64,000 bases of DNA from Mesorhizobium wenxiniae (GTDB lineage: Bacteria > Pseudomonadota > Alphaproteobacteria > Rhizobiales > Rhizobiaceae): the NCBI RefSeq assembly GCF_002284535.1, contig NZ_NPKH01000034.1:124001-188000 (forward strand), written 5' to 3'. Made by a program: the position numbers and the translations under genes. Within the stretch, counting starts at the first letter, position 1; each line of letters begins with the position of its first letter. Below the pieces are notes generated by a model. That model saw nothing but the letters and a program-made list of their open reading frames with translations, was not told the origin of the DNA and searched no databases. This document shows positions 16,428-25,578 of this stretch, in pieces.

Positions 16428-17864
16428 ATGTTTGGGGGGATGGGCAATTTGTGTCGGAGCGGCGCGCATGCTGCCGGAATAGCCTTGCTGGCGATCTCGT
16501 TTGCGGCGGGACACTTTCTGGTTGGCGTTGGAAACGCTGAGGCCGGCAACGGCGTGGTTTACGTTACCTCGACCAAAAACATGTCGATCAAGCTCGCCAG
16601 GGGAAAGCCCAGAACGATCAAGACCGATGTGCCGTTCTACGAGATCGTCATCGGCGATCCAGAGATCGCCAATGTCAATCCGCTGACGGACCGCTCCTTC
16701 TACCTGCTCGGCAGTAATCTCGGCACCACGGCCATCGCTCTCTACGATGAAAACAAGCAACTGGTCGGTACGATGGACATCGAGGTGACGCTCGACACCG
16801 ACCGTTTGGCCAGCACCATCCGCGACAGCGTGCCGGGGGCCAACATAAAGGTTAGCTCGGCGAATGGCCGGCTTGTTCTGTCCGGCTCGGCCGAAGATGC
16901 GTTGGCAGTTGATAAGGCGACTCGGATCGCCACCAATTTTTCGGGCGAAGAAACGGTCATCAACTCGGTCAATATTTCCTCCTCGCAGCAGGTTCAGTTG
17001 AATGTGCGCTTCGTCGAAATCAACCGGCAGGTGGGACAGGAACTCGGCACCAAAATCGGCGTGACATACATCGGCAGCAATGGCGGCGTCTCGTTCAACT
17101 CCACCCCTTCGGTTTCTAAGGCGACTCCCGCGGCACAGCTCATCGGCGGCCTTCTCTCCAACGGCGTGTCAATCGATGTCGCCATCAAGGCTCTGGAAGA
17201 CCGCGGTGTCGCGCGACGTCTTGCCGAACCGAACCTAATTGCGCGCTCGGGTGAAAAAGCGAGCTTCCTGGCGGGCGGCGAGTTTCCGATCCCAGTCTCG
17301 GAAGAGGACGGCAAGATCTCAGTCGAATACAAAAAGTTCGGCGTCAGTCTGGACTTCACACCGACCGTGCTCAGCGACGGCCTGATCGCTCTCGACATCG
17401 AGCCGGAGGTCTCCTCGATCGATAGATCGGCTTCCTACAATATCGGCAATATCTCCATCCCGGGTTTCGTGGTGCGGCGCGCGCACACGTCGATCGATCT
17501 GAAAAGCGGTCAGAGTTTTATGATGGCGGGCTTGCTGCAAAGCGAGAACGACATGGTTCAGCAGCGCGTTCCAGGTCTGGGCAAGTTGCCGGTGCTCGGC
17601 CCGCTGTTCAGTTCCAGAGCGTATCAGCGGCGCGAAACGGACCTGGTCATCATCGTCACGCCGTACCTCGTTAAGCCGATGGACCCATCGAAGAAGCCGC
17701 TGACGCCGGCTGACGGCACCTTGCCGGCAAGCAATGTCGATTATTTTCTGGGCAATGTGGAGGAGGTGAAAACCGTCGACGCCGCCCACAATGGCGGGAC
17801 CGCAACCGACGCTGCCGCTCCAGCCACAAAAGTCGGCCACTTCCTCGATCTCCCAAAGCAATGA
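16428..17864 (+). CDS. cpaC: Flp pilus outer-membrane secretin CpaC (RcpA)
   Basis: A 478-residue secretin subunit that forms the outer-membrane pore for the Flp pilus. It has a signal segment (IALLAISFAAGHFLVGVGNAEA), the pilus N-terminal domain (SIKLARGKPRTIKTD, NVNPLTDRSFYLLG), a BON-like domain near residues 110-170, and the secretin core (VNVRFVEINRQVGQELG, RRLAEPNLIARSGEKASFLAGGEFPIPV, FTPTV, VPGLGKLPVLGPLF). The ATG at 16428 follows GGGGACAGG. Earlier in-frame codons overlap cpaB and lack a signal-like sequence. The stop overlaps the next start by four bases. Confidence 0.92.
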   Translation: MFGGMGNLCRSGAHAAGIALLAISFAAGHFLVGVGNAEAGNGVVYVTSTKNMSIKLARGKPRTIKTDVPFYEIVIGDPEIANVNPLTDRSFYLLGSNLGTTAIALYDENKQLVGTMDIEVTLDTDRLASTIRDSVPGANIKVSSANGRLVLSGSAEDALAVDKATRIATNFSGEETVINSVNISSSQQVQLNVRFVEINRQVGQELGTKIGVTYIGSNGGVSFNSTPSVSKATPAAQLIGGLLSNGVSIDVAIKALEDRGVARRLAEPNLIARSGEKASFLAGGEFPIPVSEEDGKISVEYKKFGVSLDFTPTVLSDGLIALDIEPEVSSIDRSASYNIGNISIPGFVVRRAHTSIDLKSGQSFMMAGLLQSENDMVQQRVPGLGKLPVLGPLFSSRAYQRRETDLVIIVTPYLVKPMDPSKKPLTPADGTLPASNVDYFLGNVEEVKTVDAAHNGGTATDAAAPATKVGHFLDLPKQ

Positions 17865-18130
17865 GCATGCGAACGCTTTCAATGATCGGCGCCGTTGCAA
17901 TGCTTGCCTCTGCCAGCGGTTGTGCAACCGAGGAGACGATGCGTCTCGACGGGCTGACCCAAGGCGCGGGCAATGCGATGGCCGCCAACACCGTGATGCA
18001 GATGGTCGATCCGTGGCCTGAGGGCGTCGAACGCACCCGGCTTCGGGTGCCAGCAAACCGCGGCGCCCAGCCTAGCGCGGCCGCGAAAGCGGTCGAGGAA
18101 AAAGCATCGCAACCCACGGCCGGTTACTGA
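17861..18130 (+). CDS. Small lipoprotein in the cpaD position
   Basis: An 89-residue lipoprotein with signal MSMRTLSMIGAVAMLASASG and a lipobox cysteine at residue 21. The mature part is short and polar (MRLDGLTQGAGNAMAANTVMQMVDPWP) with a disordered tail. It starts inside the end of cpaC (ATGA overlap) and is followed by cpaE, exactly where CpaD (usually about 200 residues) sits in other Tad loci. It may replace CpaD as a secretin pilotin-like lipoprotein. I see no CpaD domain, so that role is inferred only from position. Confidence 0.8.
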   Translation: MSMRTLSMIGAVAMLASASGCATEETMRLDGLTQGAGNAMAANTVMQMVDPWPEGVERTRLRVPANRGAQPSAAAKAVEEKASQPTAGY

Positions 18131-18157
18131 TCAGGCCACCAAACGCGTGCGAGAAGA

Positions 18158-19369
18158 ATGGCAAATCCCGGAAAAACCAAGCGGATCGTGCTTGTTTCCA
18201 CCGACAAGAGCTTTGTGCAGAAAACGAGGACGGCGTTCGCCTCGTCGGAGGCGGTTGCGCTTGTTACGGTCGAGAAGAACGTCACCGAGTTACGCGGCGA
18301 AATCCAGGAGGCTGATTGCAGCGCGGTGATCGTCGACATGGATGCGGCCAAGCTCAACGAGATCGAGGCGCTGCAGCGCATTACGCGGCGGCTCGAGAGG
18401 CGCGCTGCAATCATCGTTGTGACTCATGAATTCAATGCGTCCGCCGCGCGCATCCTGGTTCAGCTTCAGGTCGCCGATTTTCTGGTCAAGCCGCTGACCA
18501 CCGCCGATCTTGTTCGCTCCTGCGTTCGCGCGCTTGAGGGACCGGGGCGCGAAGAGAACACCGAGTCGCAAATCTACACGTTCATGCCCGCCGCCGGGGG
18601 GGTAGGCACCACCACGCTGACACTGCAAACCGCGTTCCAGCTCCACCATTCGGTAACCCGCGGATCGTCGACCTGCGTAGTCGATCTCAATTTCCAGCAA
18701 GGCTCATGCGCCGAATATCTCGACCTCGAGCCACGCTTCGACATCAACGAAATCGAGAATCAGCCGGAGCGCCTTGACCGCCAGCTTCTTGACGTGATGC
18801 TCTCGAAACATGCGAGCGGTCTCTGCGTGCTGGCTGCGCCTGCGCGGCCAGCGGAGATGCGCACGTTCAACGCCGACGTGGTTGTCCGCATGCTGGACCT
18901 CGTCTCCGCCTATTTCGACAATGTCGTCATCGACATGCCGCGCACGTGGTTTCCCTGGACGGAGACCGTGCTGCTGGGCTCAAACAAGCTCTACATCGTC
19001 GCCGAAATGACCGTGCCGTGCCTGCGCCATACGCAGCGGCTGATCCAGGCCGTTTATGAGACGGTGGGCAAGGAGGTGAAGCCAAACGTCATCGTCAACC
19101 GCTTCGAACAACGCCTGTTCGAAAGCGGCATCAAGCGGGCCGACGTCCAGGCATTCCTCGGCGAGCATTTCGTCGGAAGCATCTCGAACAATTACAAGCT
19201 GGTGCGCGAGGCCGTCGATCGCGGCGTTCCGCTGCACGAGATCGATCCCAACGCGAATGTCGTCAACGATCTCAGGCGAATAGTCCTGCCTGACGAAGTC
19301 GTGGCGGAAACGCGGAAAAAGCGTTCGCTGTTCCGGCTCGGCAAAAGTCTTTTGAGGAGAGCCGGGTGA
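18158..19369 (+). CDS. cpaE: Pilus assembly ATPase-like protein CpaE (TadZ)
   Basis: A 403-residue cytoplasmic protein. Residues 1-130 form a receiver-like domain (RIVLVSTDKSFVQKTRTAF, AVIVDMDAAK). The rest is a MinD/ParA-like fold. The P-loop reads AAGGVGTTTLTL, so both Walker lysines are absent, as in many CpaE proteins, which act as polar localisation factors more than ATPases. A VIDMPRTWFPW segment stands at the Walker B position. It recruits the Tad motor to a cell pole in studied species. Linked by a four-base overlap to cpaF. Confidence 0.9.
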   Translation: MANPGKTKRIVLVSTDKSFVQKTRTAFASSEAVALVTVEKNVTELRGEIQEADCSAVIVDMDAAKLNEIEALQRITRRLERRAAIIVVTHEFNASAARILVQLQVADFLVKPLTTADLVRSCVRALEGPGREENTESQIYTFMPAAGGVGTTTLTLQTAFQLHHSVTRGSSTCVVDLNFQQGSCAEYLDLEPRFDINEIENQPERLDRQLLDVMLSKHASGLCVLAAPARPAEMRTFNADVVVRMLDLVSAYFDNVVIDMPRTWFPWTETVLLGSNKLYIVAEMTVPCLRHTQRLIQAVYETVGKEVKPNVIVNRFEQRLFESGIKRADVQAFLGEHFVGSISNNYKLVREAVDRGVPLHEIDPNANVVNDLRRIVLPDEVVAETRKKRSLFRLGKSLLRRAG

Positions 19370-20784
19370 TCAGCCGATTTTCGACGCTCCAGAAACGCGA
19401 TGCCACGCCGGAAAGCCGGCAGGAGCAGGCGCCAATCCAGCATCGGCCGGTCGTCATCCCGACGACACGCAAGCCGGCCCCGCCGAAACCCGAGGTGGGA
19501 CCGGCAAAGCCCACGAAGGTCCTCGACGCCAGAATGCGCATCCACCGCATGCTGATCGAAGAGATCAACCTCGTAGCGCTCGAGCGCCTGCCGCGCGACG
19601 AGATGCAGCGGCAGGTGCATGATTTCGTCTCCGAGAAGGCGCGCGGCGAACGGCTTGCGGTCAACGTCGCCGAACTCGACGCGCTGGTGGATGACATTGT
19701 CGACGAAATGGTCGGCCTCGGCCCGCTCGAGCCGTTGCTGAAAGACCCGACCATCAACGACATCCTGATCAACGGCCATCGCAGTTGCTTCGTCGAGCGG
19801 CATGGCAAGCTCGAGCAGGTGCATATTCCGTTCAAGGACGAAGCTCACCTCATACGCATCATCAACAAGATCGTTGCGGCCGTCGGCCGCCGCGTCGATG
19901 AATCCCAGCCGATGGTCGACGCGCGCATGCTCGACGGCTCACGCTTCAATGCCGCCATCCGACCGGTCGGTGTCGACGGGCCGCTGGTATCCATCCGCAA
20001 ATTCTCCAAGAATAAGCTCGGCCTGCATAAGCTCGTTGAATTTGGTGCGGTCACGCAGAACATGGCCGAGGTCCTTGCCGCCGCAGTCCATGCCCGCAAG
20101 ACGACGATTATTTCCGGCGGCACCGGCACCGGCAAGACGACGATGCTGAACGCGCTGTCGGCCTTCATCCCAGAAGACGAGCGCCTGATCACCATCGAAG
20201 ACGCGGCCGAACTGCAATTGCAGCAGCCGCATGTGGCGCGCATGGAGACAAGGCCGGCCAATATCGAAGGTCACGGCGAACTCAAGCAGCGCGATCTGGT
20301 CAAAAACGCGCTGCGCATGCGGCCGGACCGCGTCATCCTCGGCGAGTGCCGCGGCGAGGAAGCCTTCGACATGCTTCAGGCGATGAACACCGGCCACGAA
20401 GGTTCGATGGCGACCATTCATGCCAACACGCCGCGCGACGCGATTTCCCGTCTCGAACAGATGCTCGGCATGACCGGAATGCCGATGACCGTGCAGTCGA
20501 TCCGCAGCCAGATCGCAAGCGCGCTCGACATCATCGTGCAGCTTACCCGGCTTTCCGACGGCAAGCGCAAGGTCACGAGCGTCGCCGAAGTGACCGGGAT
20601 GGAAGGCGACGTGATCCAGATGCAGGAGATATTTCGCTTCGTGCGCACCGGCACAGAAGCGGACGGGACGATCCTTGGCCACTTCGAGGCGACCGGCCTG
20701 CGCCCGCGCTTCCTCGAAGACCTGAAGGCGATGGGCATCGAATTTCCCGGGCGGTATTTCGAGCCTGGCAGACAGCAGGAATAA
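19366..20784 (+). CDS. cpaF: Flp pilus motor ATPase CpaF (TadA)
   Basis: A 472-residue hexameric secretion ATPase powering pilus extension and retraction. The N-terminal domain includes EMVGLGPLEPLLKDPTINDI. The Walker A loop GGTGTGKTT carries catalytic K257, followed by IEDAAELQL (Asp box), the Walker B-like RMRPDRVILGECRGEEA, and the His box GHEGSMATIHANTPRDA. The start is GTG at 19366, overlapping the cpaE stop by four bases. Length and motifs are full, so the motor should be active. Confidence 0.95.
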   Translation: MISRFSTLQKRDATPESRQEQAPIQHRPVVIPTTRKPAPPKPEVGPAKPTKVLDARMRIHRMLIEEINLVALERLPRDEMQRQVHDFVSEKARGERLAVNVAELDALVDDIVDEMVGLGPLEPLLKDPTINDILINGHRSCFVERHGKLEQVHIPFKDEAHLIRIINKIVAAVGRRVDESQPMVDARMLDGSRFNAAIRPVGVDGPLVSIRKFSKNKLGLHKLVEFGAVTQNMAEVLAAAVHARKTTIISGGTGTGKTTMLNALSAFIPEDERLITIEDAAELQLQQPHVARMETRPANIEGHGELKQRDLVKNALRMRPDRVILGECRGEEAFDMLQAMNTGHEGSMATIHANTPRDAISRLEQMLGMTGMPMTVQSIRSQIASALDIIVQLTRLSDGKRKVTSVAEVTGMEGDVIQMQEIFRFVRTGTEADGTILGHFEATGLRPRFLEDLKAMGIEFPGRYFEPGRQQE

Positions 20785-20787
20785 TCA

Positions 20788-21753
20788 ATGCTCGAGGGAT
20801 TCACCGCCATCTATGTGATTTATGCCGGCGCCGGTCTGACCGGCATCATGATCGCCGAAGCGTTTTACCTGCTTTACGCCGGGCACCGGGATCGCCGCAT
20901 GGCGATCAATCGGCGAATGAAGCTGCAGGAGAAAAAGCTCAGCCAAGAGCAGGTGCTAATCCAATTGCGGAAAGAGCGTGGGATGGAAGGCGGTGCTTCG
21001 ATGCTTTCGCTCGACCGGATTCGGGAGCTGCGGATCCAGTCCGGCATGGTCCTACCACTGCCGAAATTTCTGCTGATCACGTCGGGTCTGGCGCTTGGCA
21101 TCTGCCTGTTTGCCGTTTCCAACGGCCTGCCGCTGATCATTGCACTGGCAGTGCTTCCGGTCATGTGTTTGGTCTTTCCGATCGTGACCCTGCGGTTCCT
21201 GCGCAAGCGGCGGCACAAGATGTTCGGAATGCAGCTTCCAGAAGCTCTGGAACTCATCACGCGAAGCCTCAAGGCAGGGCATCCGGTTCCGGTGGCGATC
21301 TCGATGGTGGCGCGTGAAATGGCCGATCCGATCGGCACCGAATTCGGCGTGATCGCCGACGAAGTGACCTATGGCTCCGACCTGGTTTCCGCGCTGCATT
21401 CGCTGTTCGAGCGCGTCGGACACGAGGACCTTCCGCTGTTCGTCACCGCTGTGTCGATCCAGAGCAGCTCAGGCGGCAATCTGCGCGAAATCCTGGATGG
21501 CCTGTCGTCGGTCATCCGCGATCGAGGAAAGCTGCGGCGCAAAGTGCGAGCAATCTCGACCGAGGGCCGCATGTCGGCCTACATCCTGACCGCCGTACCG
21601 GCGCTGCTGATGGTCGGCATCATGGTCATGATGCCGCAATTCTACGAGAGCGTCTGGGGCGAGCCGATGACTTGGTATCTGTTGGGCGGTTCGATCTCAT
21701 GGCTGATGCTGGGCAACGCCATGATGTTCAAGATGTCGAACTTCAAATTCTGA
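20788..21753 (+). CDS. tadB: Tad platform protein TadB
   Basis: A 321-residue inner-membrane protein with a type II secretion F domain. Hydrophobic helices occur near residues 5-28, around 90-110 and 115-135 (FLLITSGLALGICLFAVSNG then ALAVLPVMCLVFPIVTLRFL), and near the C terminus (AYILTAVPALLMVGIMVMM). The domain core reads PEALELITRSLKAGHPVPVAISMVA and SSGGNLREILDGLS. With TadC it forms the membrane platform on which CpaF acts. It starts three bases after cpaF, and the tadC start follows the stop by one base. Confidence 0.92.
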   Translation: MLEGFTAIYVIYAGAGLTGIMIAEAFYLLYAGHRDRRMAINRRMKLQEKKLSQEQVLIQLRKERGMEGGASMLSLDRIRELRIQSGMVLPLPKFLLITSGLALGICLFAVSNGLPLIIALAVLPVMCLVFPIVTLRFLRKRRHKMFGMQLPEALELITRSLKAGHPVPVAISMVAREMADPIGTEFGVIADEVTYGSDLVSALHSLFERVGHEDLPLFVTAVSIQSSSGGNLREILDGLSSVIRDRGKLRRKVRAISTEGRMSAYILTAVPALLMVGIMVMMPQFYESVWGEPMTWYLLGGSISWLMLGNAMMFKMSNFKF

Positions 21754-21754
21754 C

Positions 21755-22723
21755 ATGGAAACCCTGATCGGCCTCCTTGCCTCCCTTCGCCCGACGTCGC
21801 TGGCGCCGATGGCGCTTTTGCTGCTCGCCGTGGGAGGAGGAGCGATCCTCTGGCAGTGGAGTACCGCGCGTGGAGGACGCGGCGACTTGAAGCGCCGGCT
21901 CAAGGTCGAAGTCTCCGAGGTTGCGGAGGCACCCAAGCCGACCGCCGCGCCGAAACGGAACGCCAGCGCCGTCCGCGACAAGGCGATGAAAACCGCCCAT
22001 GAATTCTACGCCAAAAGCGATCCGGAAAACGTTGCGCGGTTGCGGATGAAACTCATCCAGGCTGGTCACATGGATCCAGGCGCGGTCGGCAGGTTTTTTG
22101 TCATCCGCTTTGTCGGCTTCCTGGCTGGAGCCGTTGTTGCGTTTCTGGTCGTCCGCTGGTTTGGTGGTGAATCGGCAGTTCCGAGCCGCTGGACTTTCAT
22201 CATCATGTCCGGTGGCGCCGGTTATTTTCTGCCGGGTCTTGTATTGACCTTGCAGGTCCGCACGAAAATGCGGGAATACCGCAATGGCTTTCCCGATTTC
22301 ATGGACCTGATGATCGTCTGCGCGGACGCCGGCATGAGCATGGAGGCCGGGATCGAGCGGGTGTCGAAAGAGCTCTTCATCACTTATCCCTCGCTCAGCC
22401 AGAACCTTCAGCTTGTCTCGCTCGAACTCAGGGCAGGGCGCAGCCTTGACGATGCGCTGAAATCGTTGGCTGATCGCCTGAGTCTCGACGAGGTACGCTC
22501 CTTCGCCACGCTGCTTCAGCAATCGAAGGAGCTTGGCACCAGCCTTTCGGGCGCGCTTCGGGTTTATTCGGACGAAATGCGTCACAAGCGCATGTCGATA
22601 GCTGAGGAAAAGGCGCACGCGCTGCCGGCAAAGATGTCGGTGCCGGTTACGATCTGCATCCTGCCAGTCGTGCTGATGATCGCCATCATCCCGATCATCG
22701 TGAAAATGACGGCAGGCGACTGA
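21755..22723 (+). CDS. tadC: Tad platform protein TadC
   Basis: A 322-residue inner-membrane protein with a second type II secretion F domain (NGFPDFMDLMIVCADAGMSM, ELRAGRSLDDALKSLADR, ATLLQQSKELGTSLSGALR). Helices are near residues 15-30, 110-132, 145-165 and at the C terminus (VTICILPVVLMIAIIPIIV). It partners TadB. A Lys/Arg-rich segment near residues 40-70 faces the cytoplasm. It is the last gene of the tight cpaB-tadC run, with a 134-base gap before tadD. Confidence 0.92.
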   Translation: METLIGLLASLRPTSLAPMALLLLAVGGGAILWQWSTARGGRGDLKRRLKVEVSEVAEAPKPTAAPKRNASAVRDKAMKTAHEFYAKSDPENVARLRMKLIQAGHMDPGAVGRFFVIRFVGFLAGAVVAFLVVRWFGGESAVPSRWTFIIMSGGAGYFLPGLVLTLQVRTKMREYRNGFPDFMDLMIVCADAGMSMEAGIERVSKELFITYPSLSQNLQLVSLELRAGRSLDDALKSLADRLSLDEVRSFATLLQQSKELGTSLSGALRVYSDEMRHKRMSIAEEKAHALPAKMSVPVTICILPVVLMIAIIPIIVKMTAGD

Positions 22724-22857
22724 TCCGTTCCAGTCGATAGTTAATCCAATATGTTCGGCTTTCCTAATATTTGCTCGAAACCCGCCACCGAAGCTTAAGC
22801 CGAACCCGCTATGGTGCTTGATGAGACGGCCCGCCAAGCGGCCGGATGGGGCAGGTT

Positions 22858-23328
22858 ATGGGGCAATCGAAATTCGCCGCGTTGGCTGCGGTCGCAGTCG
22901 TGACGATTGTGACGGGATGCACGACGAGCAGCGTCGACATCACCGAGACCACGTCGATCGTTCCGGCGACGACCGACATCAGCGAGGCTGATCTCGTATC
23001 TGGGAAGACGCAGTTCCGCGAAGCCAATTATGGGTTGGCGGAAAAGCACTTCCGCAAGGCGGTGGAACTTCGGTCCGACAATGCCGAGGCATGGCTGGGA
23101 CTTGCCGCCTCCTACGACCAGCTCGGCCGCTTCGACTTTGCCGACCGCGCTTACGATCAGCTTGTTGTGGTTGCCGGCCGCCGGGCCCACATCCTCAACA
23201 ATATGGGGTATTCGCAATTGTTGCGCGGCAACAAGAAAAAAGCCCGCAAATTGCTTCTGGAGGCCAAGGCAGGAATGACCGATACCTCGGTGGTCGATGC
23301 CAACCTCGCACTGATGAACAAGTCGTAG
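22858..23328 (+). CDS. tadD: TPR lipoprotein TadD
   Basis: A 156-residue outer-membrane-associated lipoprotein. The signal (ALAAVAVVTIVTG) ends at a lipobox Cys (TGCTTS). Two or three tetratricopeptide repeats follow (GLAEKHFRKAVELRSDNAEAWLGLAASYDQ and the next helix pair). The ATG at 22858 is preferred to 22846 because GGGGCAGG lies 5-10 bases upstream. TadD is thought to act as a pilotin or stabiliser for the secretin. It is set apart by 134 bases from tadC and 433 from the next gene, so it may have its own promoter. Confidence 0.85.
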   Translation: MGQSKFAALAAVAVVTIVTGCTTSSVDITETTSIVPATTDISEADLVSGKTQFREANYGLAEKHFRKAVELRSDNAEAWLGLAASYDQLGRFDFADRAYDQLVVVAGRRAHILNNMGYSQLLRGNKKKARKLLLEAKAGMTDTSVVDANLALMNKS

Positions 23329-23761
23329 CAGCGTTCGAACCGTTGCCGGATCCAACGAATTGCAGATTGGCTTACAGGCCGCCGCGGGGTCCAACGTGAA
23401 AAATTGTAGAAAGCCTGGCTAGATCGGTTCTGGAGCGAAATGGTGGCGTAGAACGGATCTGGCGTGTTGTTCAGCGCCAGAACTTGCCCTTCTAAACTGG
23501 AATAGGTCACGATTAGTCCTGCGATCACCCATTTCGAATTTTTATTTTTCAATAGAATTACCGACGGATAACCGTTCGGCGCTGTGCACAGTCGAGCGAT
23601 ACCTGCACCCGCTCGCTGAGAGCGCTCTGCATTCGCGGCCACGGAACGGCCGCATCCTCCATCCGGACAGCGGTTTGACCGTCCGGCAGCTTTTCTGTGA
23701 GGATGAATTCCGTCCTACTTAAGAGTTTAGTGATCAATGAAACAACTTCTTCGCCGCAGGG
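23329..23761. other. Intergenic region between tadD and the TadG-like gene
   Basis: About 430 bases with no supported gene on either strand and AT-rich patches near 23520-23570. An imperfect inverted repeat (GATCGGTTCT ... AGAACGGATC, about 23421-23460) could be a terminator or operator. In canonical Tad loci, tadE and tadF lie near here. Neither is seen. Confidence 0.4.
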
Positions 23762-25009
23762 ATGCATTTTGCCGGCATGATGCACCAAATTCTGCTTGTG
23801 AAACGGTTCTTTCGAGACAGCCGCGGTAACTTTGCGACCGGTCTCGTTGTCATGCTGCTTCCTATGATTGCAGCAGTCGGCGCCGCGGTGGATTTCGCGA
23901 ACATGAACCGCGAGCGGAGCAGGCTTCAATCGGCTCTGGATGCAGCAAGCATGGAGATCGCCGTTAAGGTCAACTCAGGCCTGAGCGACGGTGAGCTACA
24001 GGCTCTTGGCGACAAGCTACTCAAAGCCAACTTGGCATCGGTCCATGCAAGCGCGGATAACATACCCTCGCTCGTCTATCACGGTCTGGCGACGGAAAAC
24101 GACGGAAGCCAGAGCCTCAGGACTGAATCCAGCCTCAACTACACCTATCTCATTCCGCGCTCAATCGGCGGCGATGGACCGTCATCGACCAGCATTCTCG
24201 TCCGGTCTCGCATAACGTCCAACAATGGTGATACTGCGTGCGTCTATGCCCTCAACCGGGCCGCGCCGCGCGCCTTCGAGGCGGCCGGGAGCACCACAGT
24301 CATCATGGATGGCTGCGTTATCGCTTCCAATTCGTCGGCTCCGGATTCCATCTATGTTGGCGGCGACGCGTCCCTTGAGGCGGACTGCATTCAATCATCT
24401 GGCGGAATAGTGGCGACCAGCGGACTGATCACCGATTGTGAGCAAAATCGCGTCAATGCGTGGCGACTGCCTGACCCATGGGGTGACCTGGTGGAACCGG
24501 TACCACCAATCTTGTATCCTAATCCGAAAGCTGGCGACTTGACAGTCAGTCCAGGGCGGTATCGAAATCTCGATCTGAGCGGCGACAAAACCCTGGAGCC
24601 GGGCCTCTATTATGTCGAAGGTTCTCTTTCCGTCAAAGGCACAGTGACCGGCGCCGGAGTGACCATCTTCATGGCTGATGGCGGCATAACAGTGAACGGC
24701 AACGGCTCGTTGTCATTGAGCGCGCCGCAGACAGGCGACTATGCCGGCATGCTGATGATGTCGGCACGAGCGAACGCATCGTCCCACCTGTTCAATGGGA
24801 ATGGCGCCACTGATCTGAACGGCGTCCTATACTTCCCCTATGGCGACCTGACCTACAATGGTAACAACAACGGAACTAGCAGCAGCTGCATGCGCATCGT
24901 TGCCGACACGATCAAGATGAGCGGCAATTCGAACATCAAGTCCGACTGCAGTGCGGAACTGGGGGGACGCGAAGCTAGAGTGGCAGGCCCGTTCTACTTT
25001 TCGATGTAA
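23762..25009 (+). CDS. TadG-like pilus assembly protein
   Basis: A 415-residue protein with the TadE/TadG-type N terminus: a short basic leader, RDSRGNFATG, then a single membrane helix (LVVMLLPMIAAVGAAVDFAN) and an amphipathic helix rich in Ala (LQSALDAASMEIAV). The rest is a large extracytoplasmic domain rich in Gly, Ser and Asn with beta-solenoid character (LTVSPGRYRNLDLSGDKT, VTGAGVTIFMADGGITVNG) and paired cysteines, without the von Willebrand domain of classical TadG. Two ATG starts, 23762 and 23777, are possible. It is probably a minor pseudopilin-like or tip component of the Flp pilus. Confidence 0.8.
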   Translation: MHFAGMMHQILLVKRFFRDSRGNFATGLVVMLLPMIAAVGAAVDFANMNRERSRLQSALDAASMEIAVKVNSGLSDGELQALGDKLLKANLASVHASADNIPSLVYHGLATENDGSQSLRTESSLNYTYLIPRSIGGDGPSSTSILVRSRITSNNGDTACVYALNRAAPRAFEAAGSTTVIMDGCVIASNSSAPDSIYVGGDASLEADCIQSSGGIVATSGLITDCEQNRVNAWRLPDPWGDLVEPVPPILYPNPKAGDLTVSPGRYRNLDLSGDKTLEPGLYYVEGSLSVKGTVTGAGVTIFMADGGITVNGNGSLSLSAPQTGDYAGMLMMSARANASSHLFNGNGATDLNGVLYFPYGDLTYNGNNNGTSSSCMRIVADTIKMSGNSNIKSDCSAELGGREARVAGPFYFSM

Positions 25010-25111
25010 GGCAGTTGCGAACGTTCGAGATCTCCCATTGGCCGCCCCACGCCGTTCTGACCCCACGGTTGTTGAGCGCAATGGCCAAGCCTCTGAGGCC
25101 GATCACTCCTG

Positions 25112-25578
25112 ATGCCTGAAGAGCGAGGACAGGGGATAACGCGCACTGATCAGCCTCCCGAGTTTACCCAGCTCCCGCCGCAGTTCGCGCTGATATTGAT
25201 CGCGCGGTGGGCGCCGCATCGCCTTCGGGAGATCCCCGCGCTGCGCGAACTCGCCCCCGGCGAATGGTTCAAGAGCGTCGACGTCGACGAATATCGCCGG
25301 CGTTACCTTGATCAGCTCGCCAGGCTCGATCCAGGTGAAACCGTTTGCCGGATCGAGGGATCTGGCACGAGGCCGGTCGGCGGCGCTCCTTTGCTGGGAG
25401 CGGCCGCGAGACGCCAATTTCTCTGTCACCTTTCTGTCACCGCGGCTACGTCAGCGCGTGGCTGCACGATGAGGTCGGTCTCGAGATCTACGAGTTCGGC
25501 CGGGAAGGCTGCGGCCACCAGCATCCGAAGCTGCCGGAAGCGCACCGATCAGGCCTGGTGCAGCCCAGGCTGATCTGA
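25112..25578 (+). pseudogene. Frameshifted DUF488-like protein remnant
   Basis: Three consecutive reading frames together spell a DUF488-type protein. Frame one reads ILIARWAPHRLREIP and WFKSVDVDEYRRRYLDQL up to about 25355. A second frame from 25359 reads DLARGRSAALLCWERP. A third from about 25430 reads CHRGYVSAWLHDEVGLEIYE and runs to a stop at 25578. The second shift coincides with an 11-base tandem duplication (TCTGTCACC at 25422 and again at 25433). No single frame covers the domain, so the gene is inactive. Family identity is from recalled motifs. Confidence 0.6.
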
